Below are positions 29,327-37,928 of a DNA stretch of 64,000 bases, in pieces (position 1 is the stretch's first letter; every line of letters begins with the position of its first letter). Where the stretch lies: the NCBI GenBank assembly GCA_947476555.1, contig CANJRI010000008.1, positions 1-64,000 on the forward strand, written 5' to 3'. The DNA is from Caulobacteraceae bacterium. Lineage in GTDB: Bacteria; Pseudomonadota; Alphaproteobacteria; Caulobacterales; Caulobacteraceae. Under the pieces are notes generated by a model. It saw only the letters and a program-made list of their open reading frames with translations. It was not told the DNA's origin and ran no database searches. Both the position numbers and the translations under genes were made by a program.

Positions 29327-30719
29327 AATGGGCTCAGTTCGGCTCCTCAAGGATATGACTTCGACCATGAATCCTGTTGTCACGGGTCCCGCCGCACGGG
29401 CTGCAGCCCTGGTTTGCGCCCTGCTCGCGGCGGCGAGCCCCCTCGCCGCCTCCGCCCAGGCGCCCCTAGCCACGGCGCCCCCCGCCGCGCCAATCGCCCC
29501 GGCGCCTCCCGCCGCGCCGGAGGGAATGTCGGAGTCCGTGGCCGCCGTGGTGAACGACGACATCATCTCCACTTATGACCTGGCGCAGCGGATGCGCCTG
29601 CTGATCGTCATCTCCGGGGCCCAGCCGACCGAGGATACGCTCGAACAGTTTCAACGCGAGGCGCTGATCTCGTTGATCGACGAGCAGTTGCAGTTCCAGG
29701 AGCTGCGCCGCGTGGAGCGCGAGCAGAAGACCGACATCATCGTCTCGGACCGCGACATCGACGGCGAGCTCACCCAGATGGCTCAGCAGAACAACATGAG
29801 CCTGCAGCAGTTCTCCCAGTTCCTGGCCGCGCGCGAGATCGGGACCGACACCCTGCGCCAGCAGATCCGGGCCCAGAACAGCTGGCGGCGATGGATCGGC
29901 GGACGCTATGGCAGCCGCCTGCGCATCGGCGACGATCAGGTCGATGCGGCTCTCGCCCGCCAGCAGGCGGCGGCGGCCAAGCCGCAGTACCAGATCAGCG
30001 AAGTGATGCTTGATTCCGCGCGCTACGGCGGCCCGGAGCAGACCCTGCAGGGGGCGACCCAGCTCATCACGCAGATGCAGCAGGGCGCGCCCTTCCCCGC
30101 TGTGGCCCGGCAATTCTCGACCCTTCCCACCGCGGCCAGCGGCGGCGACGCCGGCTGGGTGACCCAGGGCGACATCACGCCTGAGGTCCAGGCCGTGCTC
30201 GACCAGATGCGGCCGGGCCAGCTTTCCCGCCCGATCCCGGTGAAGGACGGCGTGTACATCATCTACCTGCGCGACAAGCGGGCCGGCGGCGGCGCCACCC
30301 TGATCAACCTCAAGCAGGTCGCGGTCGCCCTGCCGACCGGCGCCAGCGCCGAGGACGAGGCGGCGGCCCGCGCCAAGCTCCTGTCGGTGCGGCCGCAGAT
30401 CACCAGCTGCGAAACCCTGGAAACCGCCGCGCGCGGAACCCAGGGCGTGGTCGCCGGCGACCTCGGCGAGGCCGAGCTGGGCGACCTGGCGCCCCAGTTC
30501 CGCGAGGTGGCCGAAGGCCTGCAGGTCGGTCAGGTGTCCGAGCCGGTCCGAACCGCGGCGGGCCTGCATCTCGTGGCGGTGTGCGGCAAGCGCGCGGCCG
30601 GAGGCGAGATCGCCGACCGCGAGCAGATCGAAAACCGGCTCTACACCCAGCAACTCGGCATGATCGCCCGGCGCTACATGCGGGACCTGCGCACCTCGGC
30701 GACCATCGAGACGCGGTGA
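29316..30719 (+). CDS. surA: SurA-like periplasmic peptidyl-prolyl isomerase
   Basis: SESVAAVVNDDIISTYDLAQRMRLL and parvulin-like regions; signal peptide. Confidence 0.9.
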   Translation: MQGRMGSVRLLKDMTSTMNPVVTGPAARAAALVCALLAAASPLAASAQAPLATAPPAAPIAPAPPAAPEGMSESVAAVVNDDIISTYDLAQRMRLLIVISGAQPTEDTLEQFQREALISLIDEQLQFQELRRVEREQKTDIIVSDRDIDGELTQMAQQNNMSLQQFSQFLAAREIGTDTLRQQIRAQNSWRRWIGGRYGSRLRIGDDQVDAALARQQAAAAKPQYQISEVMLDSARYGGPEQTLQGATQLITQMQQGAPFPAVARQFSTLPTAASGGDAGWVTQGDITPEVQAVLDQMRPGQLSRPIPVKDGVYIIYLRDKRAGGGATLINLKQVAVALPTGASAEDEAAARAKLLSVRPQITSCETLETAARGTQGVVAGDLGEAELGDLAPQFREVAEGLQVGQVSEPVRTAAGLHLVAVCGKRAAGGEIADREQIENRLYTQQLGMIARRYMRDLRTSATIETR

Positions 30720-31717
30720 ACGTCCGGCCCCTGGCCCTGACGCTCGGCGATCCCGCCGGTGTCGGACCCGAGATCGCCGCCAAGGCCTGGCGCGCGCTGA
30801 AGGATGGCGGCCCGCCGTTCGTTGTCGTCGGCGACGCCCAGGCCCTGGCTTCGGCGCCCGGCTCGGCGCCCGTCCAGGCAATCTCCGCGCCTGCCGAGGC
30901 CCTGGCGGTCTTCCGAACCGCGATCCCGGTGCTCGACCTGCCCCTGCGAACACCGGTGATCGCCGGCCAGCCCTCGGCCTCGGCCGGCCCGGCCATCATC
31001 CAGTGGATCGAGACGGCGGTGGGGCTGGCCCTGTCCGGCGCGGTGAGCGGCGTGGTCACCGCCCCCATCGCCAAGGCGACGCTCTACGAGGCCGGATTCA
31101 AGTTTCCCGGCCACACGGAGTTCCTGGGCGAACTGACCGCCACCGCCGGCCATAACGGCGCGCGCGGTCCGGTGATGATGCTGGTCGCCGGGGACCTGCG
31201 CTGCGCCCTGGTGACCGTCCACGAACCGCTGGCCGGGGTGGCGTCCAAGCTGAGCATCGAGGCCATCGTCGGTGCGGGCCGGGTGACGGCGGACGCCCTG
31301 ACGCGGGACTTCGGAATCGCCCGGCCGCGCCTGGCGGTCGCCGCCCTGAATCCCCACGCCGGCGAGGCGGGGGCGCTTGGCCGCGAGGAGATCGAGGTGG
31401 TGGAGCCGGCCGTGCAGGCGCTGAAGGACCTGGGCGTCGACGCCTCGGGCCCCTGGCCGGCCGACACCCTGTTCCCGCCGGAGATGCGCGCCACCTACGA
31501 CGCGGCAATCTGCCTCTACCATGACCAGGCGCTCATCCCCGTGAAGATGCTCGATTTCTGGGGTGGCGTGAACGTCACGCTGGGCCTGCCCATCGTCCGC
31601 ACCTCGCCGGACCACGGGACGGCCTTCGACATCGCCGGCCGGGGCCTCGCCCGCCCCGACAGCCTGATCGCCGCTATCCGGATGGCGGCGGAGATCGCCG
31701 GGCGACGCGTCGGATGA
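30716..31717 (+). CDS. pdxA: 4-hydroxythreonine-4-phosphate dehydrogenase
   Basis: GTG start: VNVRPLALTLGDPAGVGPEIAAKAW; LNPHAGEAGALGREE; VRTSPDHGTAFDIAGRG. Confidence 0.95.
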   Translation: MNVRPLALTLGDPAGVGPEIAAKAWRALKDGGPPFVVVGDAQALASAPGSAPVQAISAPAEALAVFRTAIPVLDLPLRTPVIAGQPSASAGPAIIQWIETAVGLALSGAVSGVVTAPIAKATLYEAGFKFPGHTEFLGELTATAGHNGARGPVMMLVAGDLRCALVTVHEPLAGVASKLSIEAIVGAGRVTADALTRDFGIARPRLAVAALNPHAGEAGALGREEIEVVEPAVQALKDLGVDASGPWPADTLFPPEMRATYDAAICLYHDQALIPVKMLDFWGGVNVTLGLPIVRTSPDHGTAFDIAGRGLARPDSLIAAIRMAAEIAGRRVG

Positions 31718-32541
31718 GCCTGGCCGAACTCCCGTCGCTGCGCGAGTCCCTGGAGGCCCATGGCCTGTGGGCCAAGAAGGCGTTCGGGCAGCATTTCCTG
31801 CTGGACCTCAATATCACCCGCAAGATCGCCCGCCTGGCCGCGGTCGGCGCGGGGGACGTGGTGATCGAGGTGGGGCCCGGCCCCGGCGGGCTGACCCGCG
31901 CCCTGCTGGAAACCGGCGCGCGGGTGATCGCCGTGGAGAAGGACGAACGCTTCCGGCCGCTCCTAGAGGATCTGGCCCGGGCGTCCGGCCGGCTCGAGCT
32001 GGTGTTCGCCGACGCCCTGCGGGTGGACGAGGCCGCCCTCGCCGGCGGCGCCGCGCACCTGGTCTCCAACCTGCCCTACAACGTCGGCACGCCGTTGCTC
32101 ATCAAGTGGCTGGCCGGGCCCTGGACGCCGACCTCCCTCACCCTGATGTTCCAGAAGGAGGTCGCCGAACGAATCGTCGCGGCGCCCGGCTCGGACGCCT
32201 ATGGCCGCCTGGGCGTCCTTGCCCAGGCGACGGCGCGAGCCCATCTGGTGATGGAGGCGCCGGCGCGCGCCTTCACACCGCCCCCGAACGTGGATTCCGC
32301 CGTGGTCCGGCTGGAGCCCCGCGCAGATCGGCCCTCTCCGGAGCTCCTGGACGCCTTGCAGACCCTGACAGCCGCGGCGTTTGGCCAGCGCCGTAAAATG
32401 CTACGATCCAGCCTCAAGATGCTCGGCGGCGAGGACCTGGTCCGCGCCGCTAGCCTCGACCCGCAGGCCCGGGCCGAGGTTGTGGATGTGCCCGGGTTCC
32501 TGGCGCTAGCCGGGACCTGGATCGAAAGGCGCGCAGCGTGA
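31714..32541 (+). CDS. rsmA: 16S rRNA dimethyladenosine transferase
   Basis: KKAFGQHFLLDLNITRKIARLA, VIEVGPGPGGLTRALLE, LVSNLPYNVGTPLLIKWL. Confidence 0.96.
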   Translation: MSLAELPSLRESLEAHGLWAKKAFGQHFLLDLNITRKIARLAAVGAGDVVIEVGPGPGGLTRALLETGARVIAVEKDERFRPLLEDLARASGRLELVFADALRVDEAALAGGAAHLVSNLPYNVGTPLLIKWLAGPWTPTSLTLMFQKEVAERIVAAPGSDAYGRLGVLAQATARAHLVMEAPARAFTPPPNVDSAVVRLEPRADRPSPELLDALQTLTAAAFGQRRKMLRSSLKMLGGEDLVRAASLDPQARAEVVDVPGFLALAGTWIERRAA

Positions 32542-32978
32542 GACAACGACATCAGCTGGGCCGCCTGGCCCTCGCGGTGCTGGTGGCGGGGGCGTCGGCG
32601 CTTCCGGCCCTGGCCCAGGAGGCGACGCCGTCGATCTATGGCGTGTGGCGCAACCCGAAGAATTCCGTCCATGTGGACATCCGGCCCTGCGGCGCCGCCA
32701 GCGCCTGCGGATTCGTGGTCTGGGCCACCGAGGATGCCAAGGCCGACGCGCGCAAGGGCGGGACGCCGGACCTCATCGGGCTGCAGCTGTTCCGCAACTT
32801 CACGCTGGAGAAGGACGGCGGCTGGCGCGGCAAGGTGTTCGTCCCGGACATCAACGCCACCTTCTCCGGCGGCGCGCGAGCCGTCGACGCCACGACCCTG
32901 CGGGCCCGCGGCTGCCTGATCGCCAGCATCGGATGCAAGAGCCAGACCTGGCGCCGGGTGGATGGAACGGCGCTCTAG
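32538..32978 (+). CDS. DUF2147-like secreted protein
   Basis: Signal peptide, SIYGVWRNPKNSVHVDIRPCG...DGGWRGKVFVPDINATFSGGARAVDATTLRARGCL; GTGA overlap with rsmA. Confidence 0.82.
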   Translation: MRQRHQLGRLALAVLVAGASALPALAQEATPSIYGVWRNPKNSVHVDIRPCGAASACGFVVWATEDAKADARKGGTPDLIGLQLFRNFTLEKDGGWRGKVFVPDINATFSGGARAVDATTLRARGCLIASIGCKSQTWRRVDGTAL

Positions 32979-32984
32979 CGACGC

Positions 32985-33524
32985 CTATTGCAGGGACAGG
33001 ATGACCGAGTACGAGCCGGAGTAGGCGCCGGCCGGCGGCGCATTCTCGACCCCCAGGGCGCCGCGCAAATCGAAGACGGTGGAACTGGGCCGCCCCACAG
33101 GGCCCGCTAGGACCGTGCTGGTCTGGCCAGCGGGCGTGAGGATCAGCACCACCTCCTCGCCGCCGCCGGCGCGGACCAGCTTCATCGACAGGGGCATGGT
33201 GATGCTCACCGCGTCCCCCGCCATGCCGCGGATCGTATAGCGCCCGCTCTGGCCCTCGACGGCCATGCCGGCCGTCTCGCCGGGACGAACGATGGGAGAG
33301 AACCGTAGACGCGAGACCTCGCCCACCTGAGCCGGATCGATGATGGTCACCGTGCTGGGCCCGCCAGGCTGCGCCGCCGGCTGAGCGCACGCCGCCCCCG
33401 CCGTGAGGGCTACGCTCAAGGTCAGGACAAGGATTCGCGCGCGGCTCATTGAATTCGATCGTAGGGCCCAGGTCTTAACGTCGCAATGGCACGGGTCAGG
33501 CGCCGCCACGGTGCGGCAGAGCAA
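32985..33524 (-). CDS. DUF4402-like secreted protein (divergent paralogue)
   Basis: Signal peptide then STVTIIDPAQVGEVSRLRFSPIVRPGETAG...GAYSGSYSVILSLQ; resembles the two plus-strand DUF4402 proteins next door. Confidence 0.72.
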   Translation of the reverse strand: MLCRTVAAPDPCHCDVKTWALRSNSMSRARILVLTLSVALTAGAACAQPAAQPGGPSTVTIIDPAQVGEVSRLRFSPIVRPGETAGMAVEGQSGRYTIRGMAGDAVSITMPLSMKLVRAGGGEEVVLILTPAGQTSTVLAGPVGRPSSTVFDLRGALGVENAPPAGAYSGSYSVILSLQ

Positions 33525-33788
33525 CGCAGGTGATCGCTTTCACCCCAAATTGGGTAGCGCCAAATCCCCGCGTGGACCGGATCAGCCTATATTGTCACTG
33601 AGAAGAAAAGGGCTCGGAGCGTCAAATACAACCGGAGACTGTGCGGCAACCAACCGCGCCTCTGAACTGGCCCGGTCCTTGCTACAGTTGCGCCGCAAGC
33701 CTATCTGACGGCCGCTGGGTAAGAACCCGGAACGATCCGTAACCTATGCATGTGTTTTCGCTCCGAGTTACGCGTTTAGATTGAGGTT

Positions 33789-34331
33789 TTGAATAAACTG
33801 GTGATCCGCTTTCGGGACATCGCGATCGGTCTTCTCGCCGCCGGCTCGTTCGGCGCGACGGCGCATGCCCAATCCGGCGACGCCGTGAACACCGACACCA
33901 GCATGACGCTTTATCGAGGCGTCACGATCGAGAAGAACAGCGATCTGTCGTTCGGCACCGTCGTACGCCCCAATACCGGCAGCAGCACGGTCATCATCGA
34001 CCAAGGCACCGGGGCGCGGACCTTCACCGGCGGCGTGGTGCTGCTGGGCACCGGTCCCAACCCCGCGGCGGGGCGGGCGACCTTCACTGTCCGCGGCGAG
34101 GGCGGCCAGACCTTCGGAATCACCGTCCCGGACTTCTTCCCCATGACCCGCGCCGGGGGCTCCGAGGTTCTGCTGGTGCAGACCGCCAACGCCACCACCG
34201 GCACGCTCGGCAACAGCCTTGGCGCCTTGGGCAGCGCGACCTTCGGGGTCGGCGGAACCATCACTATCCCGGACAATCAAGCGTCTGGGTTCTATACCGG
34301 CACGTTTCTTGTAGAGGCCGCTTACAACTGA
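33789..34331 (+). CDS. DUF4402 domain secreted protein
   Basis: TTG start; signal peptide; LYRGVTIEKNSDLSFGTVVRPNTGSSTVII...SGFYTGTFLVEAAYN. Confidence 0.82.
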   Translation: MNKLVIRFRDIAIGLLAAGSFGATAHAQSGDAVNTDTSMTLYRGVTIEKNSDLSFGTVVRPNTGSSTVIIDQGTGARTFTGGVVLLGTGPNPAAGRATFTVRGEGGQTFGITVPDFFPMTRAGGSEVLLVQTANATTGTLGNSLGALGSATFGVGGTITIPDNQASGFYTGTFLVEAAYN

Positions 34332-34440
34332 CGGTCTCTGTACCATTTCAGTCGTTGTCTATAATTGAGGGGCTCGATCGAACGCCGGAATACTTCTCTA
34401 AGTTGAGATGATCGCGCCAAGATTGAGTACCGAGTTGGAG

Positions 34441-34980
34441 ATGCCCGTGAGACTGTTTCGAAGCTTCCTGATCGGAACCCTGGCCGCCACCGGCGTGGCG
34501 TCGATCGCCCACGCCCAGGCCTCGGCGAACGTGAGCGCCACCGGCACGGTGACGATCTTCCGTCCGATCACCCTGACCAAGAACACCGACCTGTCGTTCG
34601 GCACGCTGGTTCGCCCGGGTTCGGGCAGCGGCACGGTGACGATCGCCCAGGCCGACGGCGCGCGCACCTTCACGGGCGGCGTGGCCCTGCTTTCCACCGG
34701 ACCCAACGCCACGGCCGGCCGCGCGACCTACACCGTCAACGGCGAAGGCGGCCAGAGCTTCTCCATCACGGTGCCGGCCAACTTCACCATGACCCGCACG
34801 GGCGGCGCCGAGACCATCCTCGTCACCCTGACGCCCACCGCCACCACCGGCGCGCTCAGCAACGCGCTCGGCGCGGCTGGCAGCGCGACCTTCGGGGTCG
34901 GCGGCGAACTTCCGGTTAGCGACACGACCGCGACCGGAGCCTATACTGGCACCTTCTCCACGACGGTGGCCTACAACTGA
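34441..34980 (+). CDS. DUF4402 domain secreted protein (tandem paralogue)
   Basis: MPVRLFRSFLIGTLAATGVASIAHAQ signal; IFRPITLTKNTDLSFGTLVRPGSGSGTVTI...GAYTGTFSTTVAYN. Start may be 34408. Confidence 0.83.
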   Translation: MPVRLFRSFLIGTLAATGVASIAHAQASANVSATGTVTIFRPITLTKNTDLSFGTLVRPGSGSGTVTIAQADGARTFTGGVALLSTGPNATAGRATYTVNGEGGQSFSITVPANFTMTRTGGAETILVTLTPTATTGALSNALGAAGSATFGVGGELPVSDTTATGAYTGTFSTTVAYN

Positions 34981-35324
34981 CCCTAGATCCGAGCGCAGCG
35001 TTCCGCCGGGCGGGCCTCCTGGCCCTGCTTCCGCTGATCTGCGCCTGCACCACCACCTTCGAGGGCGAGCGCCCCTCCGCCCTCTACGGCCAGCACCTCG
35101 ACGCCGCCGTCGGCCTCTATGGGCCCTGGGACGATCAGCTGAACCTGCAGGGCAAGCGCTACTACCTCTGGCGACGCAAGGCCGCCTCGGCCACCGGCGA
35201 GGTGTTCTGCGAACTGCGGATCGAGGTGAACAGTCGCCAGCTCATCGCCCGGCGACTGATGCAGGGCTTTCCGGAGGCCTGCGACCTGTTCACCGCGCGC
35301 TTCGTTCCGACCGACAACAAGTAG
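34977..35324 (+). CDS. Putative lipoprotein with apparent CTG start (absent from ORF track)
   Basis: LTLDPSAAFRRAGLLALLPLICACTTTFEGERPSALYGQHLDAAVGLYGPWDDQLNLQGKRYYLWRRKAASATGEVFCELRIEVNSRQLIARRLMQGFPEACDLFTARFVPTDNK*. In-frame stop at 34917 with no ATG/GTG/TTG before 34977. Confidence 0.6.
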   Translation: MTLDPSAAFRRAGLLALLPLICACTTTFEGERPSALYGQHLDAAVGLYGPWDDQLNLQGKRYYLWRRKAASATGEVFCELRIEVNSRQLIARRLMQGFPEACDLFTARFVPTDNK

Positions 35325-35333
35325 GCCGGCGGC

Positions 35334-35984
35334 CTAGACCTTCTCGGCCAGCAGCGCCTCGATGAACGGCGCGACCCAGGCCTGGCGCTCCTTCTTCAGC
35401 CGCTCGGCGTGATAGATGTGGGCCAAATCGGCGTAGGCGTGGTCGTAGTCGACGTTCACCAGCACGTAGTCATAGAGCTTCCACTGGGCGATCTCGCCGT
35501 AGGCGTTGGTCAGGCGGGTCTCGATGACCGACATGGTGTCCTGGGCCCTGGCGTTCAGCCGGCGTGAGAGCTCCGTCATCGACGGGGGCAGGACGAAGAC
35601 CCGAACGCTGTCCTGGGGCGCGCGCTGCGCGATCTGGGACGCCCCCTGCCAGTCGATGTCGAACAGCACGTCCTTGCCGGCGTCCAGGGCGGCCATCACT
35701 GGGGCGCGCGGCGTGCCGTACCGATACTGGTGCACATTGGCCCATTCCAGCAGCTCGCCGTTCTCGACCATCCAGTCGAACTCCTGGTCCGACACGAAGA
35801 AGTACTCGCGAGCATGCTCCTCCCCAGGGCGGGGCGGGCGGGTGGTGGCCGAGATCGACAGGGCGAGGTCGGCATGGTCGGTCACCAGCCGGCGCGACAA
35901 CGAGGTCTTTCCCGCGCCGGAGGGGCTGGAGATCAACAACAGCAGTCCGCGCCGCTTGCGCGGCTGTTCGAGGTGCGGGCTCAC
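35334..35984 (-). CDS. gmk: Guanylate kinase
   Basis: GLLLLISSPSGAGKTSLSRRLV, SISATTRPPRPGEEHAREYFFVSDQEF. Confidence 0.97.
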   Translation of the reverse strand: MSPHLEQPRKRRGLLLLISSPSGAGKTSLSRRLVTDHADLALSISATTRPPRPGEEHAREYFFVSDQEFDWMVENGELLEWANVHQYRYGTPRAPVMAALDAGKDVLFDIDWQGASQIAQRAPQDSVRVFVLPPSMTELSRRLNARAQDTMSVIETRLTNAYGEIAQWKLYDYVLVNVDYDHAYADLAHIYHAERLKKERQAWVAPFIEALLAEKV

Positions 35985-35987
35985 GCC

Positions 35988-36869
35988 TTACTCCACATTC
36001 TGGACCTGTTCGCGGAACTGCTCGATCACCGCTTTGAGGTCGAGGCCGACTGCGGTCAAGGCGCCGGAGGCGGACTTGGAGCACAAGGTGTTGGCCTCGC
36101 GCATGAATTCCTGGGTCAGGAAGTCGAGGCGCCGCCCGACCGCCCCATCGCTCGCCAGCAGCTCGCGGGCGGCGTTCACGTGGCCTGCCAGCCGGTCCAA
36201 TTCCTCACGGACGTCGGCCTTCACGGCCAGGGCCGCGGCCTCCTGGATGATCCGGTCCTCGCTGACCGCCTCGCCGGCAAGCTCCCTCATGCGGCTTTCG
36301 AAGCGGGCCTTGATGGCCGCGGGCTGCGCCGCGGCCAGATCGCCCGCCTGGACCGTGAGCTGTCCGATCCGGTCCACCTGCGCGGCCAACACGCCGAGTA
36401 GCGCCGCGCCCTCTTCCCCGCGGGCCAGGGCCAGGGCGTCCAGGGCGGCGCCGATGGTGGCAGCCATGGCGGATTCCAGGTCGGCCTGGGCCTCCGGATC
36501 CAGGGCCGCATCGTCGGATTCGATCACGCCCCGCAGCGCCAGCAGGCCGTCGAGGTTCGGCGGCGCGGTCCTGCCGGCCTCCACATAGGCGGCCCCGGCG
36601 GCCAGATAGCGCTCGAGCTGTTCGATATTGACGCGGACCTGGCCGACGCCTTCCGCGCGCTTCGCCTGCAGGCCCGCGGTCACCTGGCCGCGTTGGAAGC
36701 GCGCCTGGGCGCCCTCCCGCGCCACCCGCTCCAGGCCCTCGAAGCCCGGCGGCCAGCGGAACCGGATTTCCAGGGTGCGGCCATTGACGCTGCGCGCTTC
36801 GACAGCCCAGGACCATGCGCCCAGCACGCCATCGGCGCGGCCGAACCCGGTCATTCCTGAAATCGGCAT
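35988..36869 (-). CDS. yicC: YicC family endoribonuclease-like protein
   Basis: ISGMTGFGRADG...EARSVNGRTLEIRFRWP; C-terminal REANTLCSKSASGALTAVGLDLKAVIEQFREQVQNVE. Confidence 0.93.
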   Translation of the reverse strand: MPISGMTGFGRADGVLGAWSWAVEARSVNGRTLEIRFRWPPGFEGLERVAREGAQARFQRGQVTAGLQAKRAEGVGQVRVNIEQLERYLAAGAAYVEAGRTAPPNLDGLLALRGVIESDDAALDPEAQADLESAMAATIGAALDALALARGEEGAALLGVLAAQVDRIGQLTVQAGDLAAAQPAAIKARFESRMRELAGEAVSEDRIIQEAAALAVKADVREELDRLAGHVNAARELLASDGAVGRRLDFLTQEFMREANTLCSKSASGALTAVGLDLKAVIEQFREQVQNVE

Positions 36870-36884
36870 CCGACCTCCGCCCCC

Positions 36885-37928
36885 CTAGCGCCCCGCCCCG
36901 CCGCCGACCGCGGCCTGAGCCCGTTCCATACGGCGCCACCGGGCGACGTTAGCCTGATGCTCCGGATAGGTCTTGGCGAAGACGTGCCCGCCGGAGCCGT
37001 CGGCGACGAAGAACAGCTCCTCGGTGCTGGGGGGATCCATCACCGCCTCGAGGGCGGCGCGGCCGGGATTGGCGATGGGCGTCGGGGGGAGCCCGTCGAT
37101 CTGATAGGTGTTGTAGGGCGTGGGCCGGGCCAGCTCGCCGACCGTCAGGCCGCGCCCAAGAGGGCGGCCCTTGGAAATCCCATAGATCACCGTCGGATCG
37201 GTCTCCAGACGCATTCCGGCGCGCATCCGGTTGACGAACACCGCGGCGATACGGGGCCGCTCCGAGGCGAGGCCGGTCTCCTTCTCGACGATCGAGGCCA
37301 GGATCACCGCCTCCTCAACCGCCTTGAAGGGCAAACCGGGCTGACGGGCCGCCCACAGCGTCGAAACCAGCGCTTCGCGGGCCTCGGCCATGCGGGCGAT
37401 CACGGCGGCCCGTTCGTCGCCCCGCTGCACCTGATAGGTGTCCGGCAGGATCGCGCCTTCGGGCGGCGGATCGACATGGCCCACCAGGACAGGCTCACCG
37501 TTCACCGCCTCCGCGGCCATTTCGCTCGTCCAGCCTTCGGGAATGGTCACCAGGTGGCGCACAACCTTGCCGGCCCGGATGTCCGCCAACACCCTGGCCA
37601 TGGGGGTTCCGGAGCGGAACTCGTATTCGCCCGCCTTCAGTTCGCTGGCCGCGCCGGTCAGCCGCGCCGCGAGGCCGAAGACCCCCGCCGAGCGGATCGC
37701 CCCGGCCCGGTCGAGTTCGTCGGCGATCCGGATCAGGCCTGCGCCCCGCTCCAGGACCACGACGGTCACGCCGTCGCGCGCCGAGGGCCCGGGACCGAGG
37801 TAGACAAACCCTCCCAGGAGGAGAAGCGCGGCAAGGCTAAGGCTCGCCAGACCCGCTACGCCGGCGAGCCGAAGCCGCGGAAGGCGACCCCAGGACTTGC
37901 GGCGCGGAGCGGGACGGCGCCGGCTCAC
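36885..37928 (-). CDS. mltG: Endolytic transglycosylase MltG
   Basis: ILASIVEKETGLASERPRIAAVFVNRMRAGMRLETDPTVIYGISKG...YNTYQIDGLPPTPIANPGRAALEAV. Confidence 0.95.
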   Translation of the reverse strand: MSRRRPAPRRKSWGRLPRLRLAGVAGLASLSLAALLLLGGFVYLGPGPSARDGVTVVVLERGAGLIRIADELDRAGAIRSAGVFGLAARLTGAASELKAGEYEFRSGTPMARVLADIRAGKVVRHLVTIPEGWTSEMAAEAVNGEPVLVGHVDPPPEGAILPDTYQVQRGDERAAVIARMAEAREALVSTLWAARQPGLPFKAVEEAVILASIVEKETGLASERPRIAAVFVNRMRAGMRLETDPTVIYGISKGRPLGRGLTVGELARPTPYNTYQIDGLPPTPIANPGRAALEAVMDPPSTEELFFVADGSGGHVFAKTYPEHQANVARWRRMERAQAAVGGGAGR

